A stretch of DNA of 64,000 nt from Paenibacillus sp. JJ-223 (GCF_927798175.1 NZ_CAKMMP010000003.1:62001-126000), one strand, 5' to 3'. Shown: positions 35,031 through 44,229, counted from the stretch's first letter. Made by a program: numbers and translations. The notes: generated by a model from the letters alone, not told the origin.

Positions 35031-35735
35031 ATGACGAAGCTTTCGTTAATCATCCCTGTTTGCAATGACGAACGAAATATTTATGACCTGTATATGGATA
35101 TTAAGGACGCTTTTCATGAGCGGCTGGAACGTTATGAAATTATTTTCGTCAATGACGGGAGCAAGGACGGCAGCGATCGGGTATTGCGTGAAATTGTGCA
35201 AATCGATCCTTGCGTGAGAAGGATCAGCCTTGACCGGACATACGGGAAAAGCGCGGCCATTCAGGCAGGCATCCTGCATTCCAGCTATCCGCTCATCGCG
35301 CTGATGGATGCCAGCATGCAAACCCATCCCAAAGATATTTTCAAATTAATGCCGTTTATCCGCAGAAAGGATTTTGTGAACGGAAGATGGCGCACATGCG
35401 ACGACAAATTTCTGAATAAAGTGTCCATGGATTTGGGAAGCCGCATCCGGTGTTGGATTACAGGCCATAAAAATATAGATTCGATATGTCCGCTGCAGCT
35501 TTTTAAAAGGGAAGTAGCCGATCGTTTGTTTTTCTTCAATGGCATCGATCGATTTCTGCCCGTGATGGCGAGGATGCATGGATTTTCCGTGATAGAGGTC
35601 ACGGTTGAACGGAATCGTGCGAGGAGCAGCACACAACGTCGTTTCTTCCATAATATCTGTGCAGGCGTGATGGACGCCATCGTCGTCGCATTGCTGAAGA
35701 CAAGAGTGATCCGGTATAAAACGAAGAGCGGATAA
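35031..35735 (+). CDS. Family 2 glycosyltransferase (DPM1/GtrB-like domain)
   Basis: A 234-residue cytosolic or peripheral GT-A enzyme. It begins KLSLIIPVCNDERNIYDLY, continues YEIIFVNDGSKDGSDRVL and YGKSAAIQAGILHSSYPLIA, close to polyprenyl-phosphate sugar transferases. The usual DADLQ metal motif reads DASMQ here (D93-A94-S95), so the second acidic residue of DxD is missing. The C-terminal membrane helices of GtrB-type enzymes are also absent. GGAGGTGA precedes the ATG. It stands alone between a repeat element and pcp; acceptor and donor are unknown, and reduced or altered activity is possible. Confidence 0.87.
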   Translation: MTKLSLIIPVCNDERNIYDLYMDIKDAFHERLERYEIIFVNDGSKDGSDRVLREIVQIDPCVRRISLDRTYGKSAAIQAGILHSSYPLIALMDASMQTHPKDIFKLMPFIRRKDFVNGRWRTCDDKFLNKVSMDLGSRIRCWITGHKNIDSICPLQLFKREVADRLFFFNGIDRFLPVMARMHGFSVIEVTVERNRARSSTQRRFFHNICAGVMDAIVVALLKTRVIRYKTKSG

Positions 35736-35861
35736 ACGGTTTCCACGATAGGCACCGTGAATAGCGCTTCACCGGCTTAGGAAGGATAGAACGCCCGTTT
35801 GATCCCTGCTTGTGTTAATATTATCCTGTGCCGAGCATAATCAAGCAGAGGAGATCAACTT

Positions 35862-36509
35862 ATGAGCAGAACGATTCTGTTAACCGGTTTTGAGCCTTTC
35901 GGCGGGGATGCAATCAATCCGGCGCAAAAGGTACTCGAATGGTTTGAAGGGCGATCCATCGAGGGTTATTCGATCTATGCCAAGGAACTGCCGACCGTGT
36001 TTGGTTCGTCGATCGAGCAGCTTTACGAAGCGATCGACGAAATAAAGCCGGAGTTGGTGATATGCCTTGGCTTGGCGGCGGGCCGACCTGACATTACGGT
36101 GGAACGGATCGCCATCAATGTGGATGATGCACGCATTCCGGACAATGAAGGCAATCAGCCTCCGGGCCAGCCCATCTTTCCGGACGGTCCGGCCGCTTAT
36201 TGGTCGACGCTTCCCATTAAAGCTATGGTGAATGCGATGAACGAGCAGGGCATCCCGGCTTCGGTATCCAATACGGCAGGAACGTTTGTGTGCAATCATG
36301 TTTTTTACGGTTTAATGCATAAACTCGAACCATGCGGAGGCCGCGTTCGGGGAGGCTTCATCCACATCCCGATGCTTCCGGAACAAGCGGTATCGCGCAG
36401 CGGACCGAGCATGGGTATGGAGATGATCCTGAAAGGAGTGGAAGCAGGCATTCGCGCGGCCATCTTGCATCCGAGCGACATCGTTGCTGCCCACGGGCAG
36501 ATATGTTGA
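35862..36509 (+). CDS. pcp: Pyrrolidone-carboxylate peptidase (pyroglutamyl peptidase I)
   Basis: A 215-residue cytosolic cysteine peptidase (family C15) that removes N-terminal pyroglutamate from peptides. The catalytic triad is E81 (DITVERIAIN), C144 (GTFVCNHVFYG) and H168 (GGFIHIPMLP), the same positions as in Bacillus Pcp. The N-terminal ILLTGFEPFGGDAINPA is a family signature. GAGGAG precedes the ATG. It is monocistronic with a terminator. Confidence 0.97.
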   Translation: MSRTILLTGFEPFGGDAINPAQKVLEWFEGRSIEGYSIYAKELPTVFGSSIEQLYEAIDEIKPELVICLGLAAGRPDITVERIAINVDDARIPDNEGNQPPGQPIFPDGPAAYWSTLPIKAMVNAMNEQGIPASVSNTAGTFVCNHVFYGLMHKLEPCGGRVRGGFIHIPMLPEQAVSRSGPSMGMEMILKGVEAGIRAAILHPSDIVAAHGQIC

Positions 36510-36541
36510 AGTCCAGCTGTTGGTCTTTAAAAGTTAAACCC

Positions 36542-36570
36542 GGGAGTCGCTTTATAGCGGCTCTTTTTTG
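36542..36570 (+). terminator. Intrinsic terminator of pcp
   Basis: GAGTCGC-TTTATA-GCGGCTC followed by six T residues. Confidence 0.85.
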
Positions 36571-36600
36571 TTAGGCAGCTTGAGCTTGCATCGAAACGGA

Positions 36601-36639
36601 ATCAAGTTCTTGCCAAAAACAAGCGGACAAGAACTTGAT
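36601..36639. terminator. 12-bp inverted repeat after the pectate lyase gene
   Basis: ATCAAGTTCTTG (36601-36612) and CAAGAACTTGAT (36628-36639) are perfect complements around a 15-nt loop. It lies 8 bp beyond the end of the minus-strand pectate lyase gene and could end or protect its mRNA, although no T-run follows. The loop repeats TTGCCAAAAACAAGCG, close to the last codons of the lyase gene (TTGCCAAAAACGAGCG). Confidence 0.5.
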
Positions 36640-36646
36640 CCAACGT

Positions 36647-37690
36647 TTATTTGCCAAAAACGAGCGTGGTATTGGATGATCCGGCGTATTTGGTCACGAA
36701 TTCGCGGGCATAGCTGGCATCCCGCACTTCGTAGCTGTAATTGCTGCTGGGTCTCCAATTGGTTTTGGGTGATTTGGGAGCGGTCAAGGCTGGCGTACTG
36801 CCTGTATCGGTGAATTCGCCATTGCCCTTGTCATCGAGAATGCCGCCTTTTTCGGCACCTGCTCCGAAGTAATTGTTTTCCGAGTAAATGCGAGCTTTTT
36901 CGCCGATGGTCATCGCCTGGTTGAAGTTGTTGGCGTAGTTATTTTTGATGTGAAAGTATCCGTATCGCATGAGTCCGGGTCCGCGAACGTACAGGTTCTC
37001 GAAGTAATTGTTGGCCATCGTGACGTGAGGCACGCCATTATAAGCACTGTTACCATCATTAGGGTGCCCCAGAATGATTCCGTATTTGTGATTCGCGAAT
37101 TTGGAGTTGCTGATCGTAATGTAGTCGGCACGATCGCCGATGTAAAGCAGCTTGTCCAAATCACTGCCGCTGGAACTGTACGCATGCCCCGAGAAGGTTA
37201 CATGGTCAATCCAGTAGTTCGTGCCGGAGGTAATGTACATCTGGATGTCGTCATTTCCGTTTATGCTGGCAGAATGTTCAAACGTGAGGTTCTGGAAAAT
37301 GACGTTGCTTGAGCTGGAGGTGGAGCGGAAATGAATATTGGTGAGCGTGTGGTTGTTGTACGAACCAACAATGGTTTTGTTGGCGCCAAAGTTCACTTTT
37401 TGCAATGTGGATGAAGAAATGTTTTTTTCAATGACAATAATTTTCGGCGTAGTATCTGCAACTTGGGTTCGCAGGTCGCTCAAGGTACTGATATAGACGA
37501 TCTGACCGTTTTTGCCGCCGGTGACGGCCGACTTGGAAACGCCATTTTCGTTTTTGGCGTTCCCGGCGAAACCGGTAAGTCCCGTTGTGCCGGTGTTCGG
37601 AAAACTGGCTGCACCATAAGAGGGTGAACTTGCGGGGAAGTTCAACAAAAACAGCACAGCGGCGAGCAATAAAATTGAAAGCCTTTTCAA
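36647..37690 (-). CDS. pel: Secreted pectate lyase (PL1)
   Basis: A 347-residue protein. A signal peptide ([18 protein letters not shown] to about SYG-AAS) is followed by a parallel beta-helix of polysaccharide lyase family 1. Signatures are [33 protein letters not shown] and [20 protein letters not shown], the last holding the catalytic Arg region. Acidic residues in GNDDIQM and SDLDKLLYI suit Ca2+ binding. It cleaves polygalacturonate by beta-elimination in the medium. Translation starts at a TTG 7 nt after GGATGGTGA. Length suits a single-domain enzyme with no binding module. It is monocistronic; other pectin genes are not adjacent. Confidence 0.95.
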   Translation of the reverse strand: MKRLSILLLAAVLFLLNFPASSPSYGAASFPNTGTTGLTGFAGNAKNENGVSKSAVTGGKNGQIVYISTLSDLRTQVADTTPKIIVIEKNISSSTLQKVNFGANKTIVGSYNNHTLTNIHFRSTSSSSNVIFQNLTFEHSASINGNDDIQMYITSGTNYWIDHVTFSGHAYSSSGSDLDKLLYIGDRADYITISNSKFANHKYGIILGHPNDGNSAYNGVPHVTMANNYFENLYVRGPGLMRYGYFHIKNNYANNFNQAMTIGEKARIYSENNYFGAGAEKGGILDDKGNGEFTDTGSTPALTAPKSPKTNWRPSSNYSYEVRDASYAREFVTKYAGSSNTTLVFGK

Positions 37691-38095
37691 AATAGGTCAC
37701 CATCCTTTGTTTTGTCCTTAATTTTACATATTGATTATATTATGTATTTAGTTTCGCATCAATAATAATGATTTAATACGATATAAACTGCAAAAAACAT
37801 ACACACGTTAACGGAGAGGCAATGTATATAGGATTAATAAGAAAGGCTTTGAACTCAGGAAATTGGATTTCCATTTTCAAGAAATAATAAGCAAGTTATT
37901 TGTTTTTCTGCCAAAATCATAACAAAAAACGAATCAATAAGTCCGGTGCTGCAAATCCTAATATTAAAATTTGAAATTTTTCATTTTCATGCAATGAATT
38001 GGAATGTATAATGGGCAATACACGTGAACAAACATGTCACGCTAAAGCGGGAAAGAAAGATGTTATCCGGTGAGGGCCGAGAAGAAGGAGGACAC
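37691..38095. other. Gene-free divergent promoter region between pel and the amino-acid ABC operon
   Basis: 405 bp, strongly AT-rich at 37720-37780 and 37850-38000. It contains fragment F of the dispersed repeat and, just before 38096, AAGGAGG. I see no leader peptide, T-box or riboswitch. Confidence 0.5.
37781..37820 (+). repeat. Dispersed element, fragment F (one end)
   Basis: ATATAAACTGC, then AAAAAACATACACACGTTAA and CGGAGAGGC, match the first 40 bp of copy B closely. The match stops abruptly at 37820, and no second end is seen nearby. Confidence 0.75.
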
Positions 38096-39541
38096 ATGAA
38101 AACAACAAAGGTCTCATTTGCATTACTATCCATGCTGCTGTTTCTGGTGGCGGGATTAACCGGATGGGCAGGTACCACTGCCGCACAATCCAATGAAGTT
38201 AAAACGTACGTCATCGGTACGGATATTACGTTTGCTCCGTTTGAATTCCAGGATTTGAACGGTGATTTCGTCGGCATCGATATGGACCTGTTGAATGCGA
38301 TCGCCAAAGATCAAAATTTCAAGGTACAAGTTAAACCGCTTGGATTTAACGCAGCCGTTCAGGCACTGGAATCCAATCAGGTCGATGGCGTGATTGCGGG
38401 TATGAGCATTACCGATGAGCGCAAGCAAAAATTCGATTTTTCCGAAGCCTATTTCCAATCGGGCGTTGTTATGGGCGTAAGTGCCAACAATGATACCGTG
38501 AAAAGCTATGAAGATCTGCGTGGCCAAAAAGTCGCTGTAAAAACAGGGACGGAAGGTTACACGTTTGCAGAATCGATTGCTTCGAAATACGGATTTACGA
38601 TCGTTCCGTTCGACGACTCTTCGCAAATGTACGATGATGTCAAAACCGGAAATTCGATCGCGTGTTTTGAAGACTATCCCGTTATGGCTTATGGAGTCAC
38701 CCAAAATAACGGATTAAAGATCGTGACGGATAAAGAACCGGGCGGTTCTTATGGCTTTGCGGTCAGCAAAGGACAGAATAAAGAGCTGCTGGCGAAGTTC
38801 AATGCAGGTCTGACCAACATTCAAGCAAGTGGCGAATATGACGCCATCCTCGCAAAATACTTGGGCGAAGGTTCCTCCACGGCTGCGCTCGGCCGCTGGG
38901 AATTGATCCAGAAATCGCTGCCTGCGCTGATTAAGGGCATGGGCAAGACGTTATTATACACGATCGTATCGTTGTTCTTTGCGTTCATTCTGGGACTGAT
39001 CTTCGGTTTCATGAAGGTTGGCCAGAATAAATTTCTGCGGGGCGTAGCTACGGTGTTTGTCGATTTGTTCCGCGGTGTGCCGTTAATTGTATTGGCTTTC
39101 TTTATTTATTTCGGCATTCCGCAGGCATTAGGATTTACGATGCCGTTGTTCTTGGCTGCGATTCTGACACTCAGCTTGAATGCTGGGGCTTACGTCACCG
39201 AAATCATTCGCGGGGGAATTCAGTCGGTGGATCGCGGACAATTGGAAGCGGCTCGCTCCCTGGGTCTGCCTTACCGCAAGGCAATGATCAAGATCGTTAT
39301 TCCTCAGGCGATTCGCGTTATGATTCCGGCATTTGTCAACCAACTCGTGATCACCTTAAAGGATACGTCTATTCTGAGTGTCATCGGTCTGGTCGAGCTG
39401 ACGCAATCCGGTAAAATCATCATTGCCAGAACCTTTGCTTCGTTCGATATCTGGTTGACGGTTGCCATTATGTATTTGATCGTGATCACCATACTAACCA
39501 AATTGTCAGGCTATCTGGAGGTGAAGCTTCGCCGTGGGTAA
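38096..39541 (+). CDS. Amino-acid ABC transporter: fused binding protein and permease
   Basis: 481 residues. A signal sequence ([20 protein letters not shown], then AAQS) precedes a family 3 solute-binding domain at about 35-265: [55 protein letters not shown] HisM/GlnP-type permease at about 280-481 follows, with three to five helices and the EAA loop [20 protein letters not shown]. The fusion tethers the receptor to the channel, as in lactococcal GlnP. It likely imports glutamine or another polar amino acid. The ATG follows AAGGAGG; a longer frame to 38024 is not supported. The ATPase gene overlaps its end by 8 bp. Confidence 0.93.
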   Translation: MKTTKVSFALLSMLLFLVAGLTGWAGTTAAQSNEVKTYVIGTDITFAPFEFQDLNGDFVGIDMDLLNAIAKDQNFKVQVKPLGFNAAVQALESNQVDGVIAGMSITDERKQKFDFSEAYFQSGVVMGVSANNDTVKSYEDLRGQKVAVKTGTEGYTFAESIASKYGFTIVPFDDSSQMYDDVKTGNSIACFEDYPVMAYGVTQNNGLKIVTDKEPGGSYGFAVSKGQNKELLAKFNAGLTNIQASGEYDAILAKYLGEGSSTAALGRWELIQKSLPALIKGMGKTLLYTIVSLFFAFILGLIFGFMKVGQNKFLRGVATVFVDLFRGVPLIVLAFFIYFGIPQALGFTMPLFLAAILTLSLNAGAYVTEIIRGGIQSVDRGQLEAARSLGLPYRKAMIKIVIPQAIRVMIPAFVNQLVITLKDTSILSVIGLVELTQSGKIIIARTFASFDIWLTVAIMYLIVITILTKLSGYLEVKLRRG

Positions 39542-40262
39542 AATCAAAGTCGAAGGATTGAAAAAAAGTTACGGATCGAATCAGGTGTTGAGAGGCATCG
39601 ACATGACGGTCAACGAAGGCGAAGTGGTTTGCGTCATCGGGCCGTCCGGCTCCGGAAAAAGCACGTTTTTGCGCTGCATCAACAAACTGGAAGAGATCAC
39701 CGAAGGAAGGGTCATCGTGGATGACCAAGACTTGAGCGATCCAAAAACGGACATTAACAAAGCACGCGAAAATATCGGCATGGTCTTCCAGCATTTCAAT
39801 CTGTTCCCGCATTTCAGCGTACTGAAAAACATCATGTTTGCGCCGATGGAACTCGGTAAGCTCAGCCAAGAAAAGGCCCGTGATACCGCGCTTCGTTTGC
39901 TGGAGAGAGTGGGATTGAAGGATAAAGCAGACAGCTTCCCGAGCCAGCTTTCGGGTGGACAAAAGCAGCGGGTAGCGATTGCCCGCGCGCTTGCGATGAA
40001 CCCGGACGTGATGCTGTTCGACGAACCGACATCCGCGCTTGATCCCGAAATGGTCGGCGAGGTGCTTGGCGTCATGAAGGATCTTGCCCGCGAAGGCATG
40101 ACCATGATGATCGTTACTCATGAGATGGGATTCGCCCGCGAAGTAGCCGATCGCGTCATTTTCATGGATGGCGGCTATATTTTGGAGCAAGGCAAACCTG
40201 AAGATATTTTTGTGAATCCAAAAAATGAACGTACCATCACCTTTTTGGATAAAGTGCTGTGA
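39534..40262 (+). CDS. Amino-acid ABC transporter ATP-binding protein (GlnQ-like)
   Basis: A 242-residue ATPase with Walker [10 protein letters not shown], the Q-loop in [16 protein letters not shown], the signature [17 protein letters not shown], Walker [15 protein letters not shown] and the switch His in [11 protein letters not shown]. These are the hallmarks of the polar amino-acid uptake (PAAT) subfamily. It starts at a GTG inside the end of the permease gene, with GGAGGTGAAG before it. It powers uptake by the fused receptor-permease encoded upstream. Confidence 0.97.
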   Translation: MGKIKVEGLKKSYGSNQVLRGIDMTVNEGEVVCVIGPSGSGKSTFLRCINKLEEITEGRVIVDDQDLSDPKTDINKARENIGMVFQHFNLFPHFSVLKNIMFAPMELGKLSQEKARDTALRLLERVGLKDKADSFPSQLSGGQKQRVAIARALAMNPDVMLFDEPTSALDPEMVGEVLGVMKDLAREGMTMMIVTHEMGFAREVADRVIFMDGGYILEQGKPEDIFVNPKNERTITFLDKVL

Positions 40263-40289
40263 CGTGTCGTAACGTGTTAAACACAAAAT

Positions 40290-40328
40290 CAAAACCTTCC
40301 GGACTTTTAGGTCTGGAAGGTTTTTTTG
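40290..40328 (+). terminator. Intrinsic terminator of the amino-acid ABC operon
   Basis: AACCTTCCGGAC / GTCTGGAAGGTT with loop TTTTAG and seven T residues. Confidence 0.9.
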
Positions 40329-40366
40329 CGGCATGGCTGCCGATCGCTTCGATCGGCTAATAACAA

Positions 40367-40430
40367 AAAGCACCTTCGAGAATATTCCTTGCCCGAGAGA
40401 CAACGGGGAATTCTCTAGGGTGCTTTTCAT
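40367..40430 (-). terminator. Long hairpin terminator of the TetR-MMPL operon
   Basis: On the minus strand AAAAGCACC...GAGAATTCCCC pairs with GGAATATTCTC...GGTGCTTTT, with a T-run on that side. It starts immediately after the MMPL stop. Confidence 0.7.
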
Positions 40431-40435
40431 AAGTT

Positions 40436-42748
40436 TCAGCGTTTTTCTTGTGCATTCAGTTCTGCGATCAGTTTGTCTCCTTCGACGTCCAGGTTTGGAA
40501 GCATGCGATCCAGCCATTTCGGCAGCCACCAAGCTTTGTCGCCAAAGAGGGACATCACCGCAGGCACAAGTGCCATACGGACCGCGAAGGCGTCGATCAA
40601 TATGCCAAGCGCAAGCGCGAATCCAATCTGTTTGATCATAATATCATGGGTGAAAATAAATCCGGCGAACACGGATACCATAATGATGGCTGCTGCGACA
40701 ACGACGCGGCTTGCCATTTGATAACCATGTTTGACACTGTCGTTTCCGCGATGTCCGTGCACATAGGACTCTCTCATCGAGGATACCAGAAAAACCTGAT
40801 AGTCCATGGCCAATCCGTAGAGAATGCCTGTAACCATGATCGGAATAAAGCTAAGCAGAGGACCGCCCGTGTCAAACCCGAACCATTCTTTTGCCCAACC
40901 CCACTGGAACACGGCTGTAGTTAACCCGAACGTAGCAAGGATACTCAGCAAAAACCCGATGGTAGCCTTAATGGGTACCAGAATGGACCGGAAGACCAGG
41001 AGCAGGATGACCAATGAAAGGATTACAATGATTCCGATATATACCGGGAAAACTTCTGCCAGTTTGGCAGACATGTCGATGTTGACCGCAGTAAGTCCTG
41101 TAACGCCAAGCTTCATGTCCTGATCGCGTGCAATCGCAGAGTCTGGTGAACGCAATTCCTCGACCAGCTGTTTGGTCGCCTGATCCGTTGGGCCCGTTTC
41201 AGGAATGAGGCTTAGAATGGCCATTTTGCCGTCTTTGCTCACACCGGCAGGCGTTACGACGGAAACGTGGTCCAATTGTTGCAATTGCTGGGCAAGCATG
41301 CCCAACGTTTGAAGCGAGACCGTCTGCGACGCATCCTTAGGCTCGGCCACAATGAGCAAAGGCCCATTGAAGCCTTCTCCGAATCCCTTCGTAATGGCGT
41401 CGTAACTTTGGCGCGCGGTTGTATCCAGATTGGCCGTAGCGCCTGATGGCATGCCCAGTTCCATTTTGGCAACCGGGAGCGCAGCCGTGCCGAGAATGGC
41501 AATGACGGCGACGATGACCGGCCAGCGGAGCTTCACGACGCCGGAAACCCAGCGATCCGCGAGTTTGTTTGCTGGTTTAGTTCCTTGAGCATGATTCTTT
41601 TCTCTCGCTTTGCGGGAGCAGATGCGTTCGCCCAACAGGCCAAGCAAGGCCGGAAGAAGCGTCAAGGCGATCAGCACGTTGAACAGTACGGTAACGGACG
41701 CGACGAGCGCCATCATGCTCAGGAAGGAAATGCCGATGACGAGCAATCCGCACAGCGCGATGATCACGGTCAGACCCGCGAAGAATACGGCGCTGCCTGC
41801 GGTGCCGACGGCCCGGCTCGCTGCTTCGCGCGCGCTTAGGTTTTGGTCAAAAATCAGTCTCCGCTGCCGGTTGACGATAAACAGTGCGTAGTCAATGCCG
41901 ACGGCGAGGCCGATCATAAGCGCCAATACCGGTGTAAAGGAGGTCATCGTCACAAAATTCGAGATGGCGAAGGCACCGCCTACACCAGCGGCTACACCGA
42001 ACAATGCGATGACGATTGGCAAACCTGCCGCAACGACGGAGCCCAGCGTCATAAACAGAACGATTGCGGCAATAACCAGGCCGTAAATCTCATTGCTTCC
42101 GATCGGGATGCCGACTTCTTTCAACGAATCGCTCGGCAGGATGGTTATATTCGTTCCTTGTTCGGCTTGCGATACCGCCTGAATGACGGAATCCGTGACG
42201 CCTTTGGGCAAGGAGTTCTGCTGCACCGTGAACTGGAATTGGAACAATGCCACGTTGCCGTCTGAGGAAATATTCACGCCAGGTACGGGCATGCCATTAA
42301 CTATAAGAGGCCCATAAGGCGGTAACTCCGTTTGCTCCGAGCTTGGTTGTCCCGATGCGGCGGCCTGCGCAGCCTGCTGCTGCATGGCTGAAGCGTCGGC
42401 ACCGGCAGCAGCCGCCAGCTCCGCAGGATTGATGACATAGTCCAATTGATATACATCATTCACCGCTTTGGTGATGGCGCTCAGGTTATCGGGCGTATCC
42501 AAACGCTCTCCTTCGGGAGCGCTGAAAATAACGCTGCCTTGGCCTCCCGAAGCTTCGGGCAATTCCTTTTCCAAACGGTCCAGCACTTGCTGGGAAGGGG
42601 TTCCTTCGAGTTTGATGTCGGACGAGACATGCACGCCGTTCATGCCCAAGGCCGCTGCGACGATGCCCAGAATCAGAACCCAGCCCAAGATGAAGTACCA
42701 CGGTTTGTCGTAAGCTTTCCTTCCAAGTCTATAAAGTAGTTTTGACAT
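40436..42748 (-). CDS. MMPL-family RND transporter under TetR control
   Basis: A 770-residue membrane protein with two halves, each a helix, an extracellular domain and a helix bundle. The Asp-Tyr motifs are AVGIDYALFIVNRQRR and GLAMDYQVFLVSSMRESY. N-terminal YDKPWYFILGWVLILGIVAA matches Gram-positive MMPL exporters. The first external domain carries an unusual Ala/Gln-rich stretch (AAAAGADASAMQQQAAQAAA). It lies 27 nt after a TetR gene in the same operon and probably exports a hydrophobic compound or lipid that the TetR protein senses. Confidence 0.94.
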   Translation of the reverse strand: MSKLLYRLGRKAYDKPWYFILGWVLILGIVAAALGMNGVHVSSDIKLEGTPSQQVLDRLEKELPEASGGQGSVIFSAPEGERLDTPDNLSAITKAVNDVYQLDYVINPAELAAAAGADASAMQQQAAQAAASGQPSSEQTELPPYGPLIVNGMPVPGVNISSDGNVALFQFQFTVQQNSLPKGVTDSVIQAVSQAEQGTNITILPSDSLKEVGIPIGSNEIYGLVIAAIVLFMTLGSVVAAGLPIVIALFGVAAGVGGAFAISNFVTMTSFTPVLALMIGLAVGIDYALFIVNRQRRLIFDQNLSAREAASRAVGTAGSAVFFAGLTVIIALCGLLVIGISFLSMMALVASVTVLFNVLIALTLLPALLGLLGERICSRKAREKNHAQGTKPANKLADRWVSGVVKLRWPVIVAVIAILGTAALPVAKMELGMPSGATANLDTTARQSYDAITKGFGEGFNGPLLIVAEPKDASQTVSLQTLGMLAQQLQQLDHVSVVTPAGVSKDGKMAILSLIPETGPTDQATKQLVEELRSPDSAIARDQDMKLGVTGLTAVNIDMSAKLAEVFPVYIGIIVILSLVILLLVFRSILVPIKATIGFLLSILATFGLTTAVFQWGWAKEWFGFDTGGPLLSFIPIMVTGILYGLAMDYQVFLVSSMRESYVHGHRGNDSVKHGYQMASRVVVAAAIIMVSVFAGFIFTHDIMIKQIGFALALGILIDAFAVRMALVPAVMSLFGDKAWWLPKWLDRMLPNLDVEGDKLIAELNAQEKR

Positions 42749-42775
42749 CGTTTTTTCGTTCTCTCCTAACGTTCG

Positions 42776-43393
42776 TTAAATCTGGAATCCATTGCGCAAA
42801 TAAGTAAACGCGGAATCGATATATTCATCGAATGAAACGGAACCCGGCGTATCCTCGGAAGGCAGCCCAGGAATGTTAACAGGGACGCTTCCATCCAGCA
42901 GGGGGATGATCGCCGCGCAAACGGCGCCGGCAAGAAAATGGTTATAGCCCACCGGATAACGGTTTTCGAACAGTCCATTCAGCGCTTCCTGGGCAGCGGT
43001 CTGCAATCGGTGCAACAGGCTGAGCGTGTAAGGAGCCAGCGTCGGATACGTTTTCGACAGTTCCAGAATTTGATGGATTCTCCGAAGGACCTCTTCCGTC
43101 AATTGCATTTTGATGAACTGGTACATGACTTCAAGCGGCGTCGTATCTTCGGGCAGCCGTTCAATCATGTCCAAATATTCGTCAATCCCGTGAAAATGCT
43201 CGCCCGCCATGACTACGGCTTCCTCCTTGCACGAAAAATGATTCGCGAACGTTCTGCGGGAATATCCTGCGCGCTGCACGATATCTTCGACCACGAAACC
43301 ATCCAGCCCGCGTTCCAGGGCAAGTTGAAAAGCGGCTTCAGCCAAAGCGCTGGCGGTGGCTTCTTTTTTGATAGCGCGTAAACTGCGGTTCAC
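42776..43393 (-). CDS. TetR-family transcriptional repressor
   Basis: 205 residues. The N-terminal HTH is ALAEAAFQLALERGLDGFVV, EDIVQRAGYSRRTFANHFSC, ending with KEEAVV. The C-terminal ~140 residues form the ligand-binding domain with no recognised subclass. The GTG start follows GGAGGTG. It precedes an MMPL transporter gene in one operon, and two tandem 17-bp near-identical sites lie 60-90 bp upstream, so it very likely represses its own operon until a pump substrate binds. Confidence 0.94.
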   Translation of the reverse strand: MNRSLRAIKKEATASALAEAAFQLALERGLDGFVVEDIVQRAGYSRRTFANHFSCKEEAVVMAGEHFHGIDEYLDMIERLPEDTTPLEVMYQFIKMQLTEEVLRRIHQILELSKTYPTLAPYTLSLLHRLQTAAQEALNGLFENRYPVGYNHFLAGAVCAAIIPLLDGSVPVNIPGLPSEDTPGSVSFDEYIDSAFTYLRNGFQI

Positions 43394-43451
43394 GATGGTT
43401 CACCTCCGATTCCATAAAAATGTGGGAAAGATGCCTCAATCATATCAATTA

Positions 43452-43485
43452 ATTGCCCAATGTGCAATTTTGCCTAAAGTGCAAT
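43452..43485. promoter_or_regulatory. Tandem 17-bp TetR operators
   Basis: ATTGCCCAATGTGCAAT (43452-43468) and TTTGCCTAAAGTGCAAT (43469-43485) are directly adjacent and agree at 14 of 17 positions. Each contains the inverted half-sites TTGC and GCAA. They lie between the TetR start and the end of the LysE gene. Confidence 0.7.
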
Positions 43486-43505
43486 ATTTAAAATCGAGAA
43501 AGTTG

Positions 43506-43546
43506 CATGAAAAAAAGACCATAAGGCTGAGGGCCCAAGGTCTCAC
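43506..43546 (-). terminator. Intrinsic terminator of the LysE-type gene
   Basis: On the minus strand AGACC...GGTCT encloses GGGC...GCC and is followed by seven T residues. Confidence 0.65.
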
Positions 43547-43593
43547 ATGCAAGTCACATACGTCTATTGCTAGCGTACGTTACATACAACCAA

Positions 43594-44229
43594 TCAGACA
43601 CTGAACATGTGCCAGAGTGCCAATATGAACTGATAGGAGAAATAGAATGAAAATCCCAATAAAAGTATGCCTGCAATGACGGAGACAAAACGAATCATGG
43701 CCCGGCTCATCACTTTGCGCGAAACGGAAACGATGGACATCAAGCCCAAGTCATGAATCACAATGCCGCATAACACGCCGATGGCCGCGATGGCAAAGCT
43801 TTCTTTGCCCGAATTGTAAGAAGCCGATAACACGGCTCCGAAAACGGAGATCCAGAAGATCAGATTGCCGGGGGATACAGCAACCAGCAGTCCGCTGAAG
43901 AATGTGCTCCAGAACGATTTTTTCGTTTTTTCATCTGCCGGGGTGATGTCCTGGTCTGCGTTCCGGATCGAATCATAGCCCAGGTAGGCCAGAACGGCTG
44001 CGCCCGCAAGCCAAAGCGGAATTTGCACATAAGGCAATGCAAGCAAGGAAGCAAACCCGAAATACATCGCCAGGATCAGCGAAACATCGACCGTCATGCC
44101 GCCCAGACCCACGGCCCACCCGTGAACGAACCCGTTTTTTAATCCTTGCTTCGTCATCTCGACCGTAATAGCGCCGACAGGCATGGCTATGGCGAGACCG
44201 ATTAAAACATATTTGATGTAAATTTCCAT
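43594..44229 (-). CDS. LysE/RhtB-family amino-acid exporter
   Basis: A 211-residue protein with about six helices. LysE-family signatures are AIAMPVGAITVEMTKQGLKN, FVHGWAVGLGGMTVDVSLIL and GLLVAVSPGNLIFWISVFGA. A charged cytoplasmic loop (ADEKTKKSFWSTF) lies in the middle. It would export an amino acid or other metabolite. AAAGGAG precedes the ATG. It is divergent from an APC-family amino-acid permease 112 bp away, an import/export pair that may share a substrate class, though this is inference. Confidence 0.92.
   Translation of the reverse strand: MEIYIKYVLIGLAIAMPVGAITVEMTKQGLKNGFVHGWAVGLGGMTVDVSLILAMYFGFASLLALPYVQIPLWLAGAAVLAYLGYDSIRNADQDITPADEKTKKSFWSTFFSGLLVAVSPGNLIFWISVFGAVLSASYNSGKESFAIAAIGVLCGIVIHDLGLMSIVSVSRKVMSRAMIRFVSVIAGILLLGFSFYFSYQFILALWHMFSV

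Noticed and set aside
5261..37820. CRISPR array or insertion sequence as an explanation of the repeats
   Set aside because: Copies are kilobases apart, vary in length and contain no transposase or regular spacers.
39486..40532. 348-residue minus-strand ORF over the GlnQ-like gene
   Set aside because: Shadow of a certain ABC ATPase gene with all motifs; the ORF product resembles no family.
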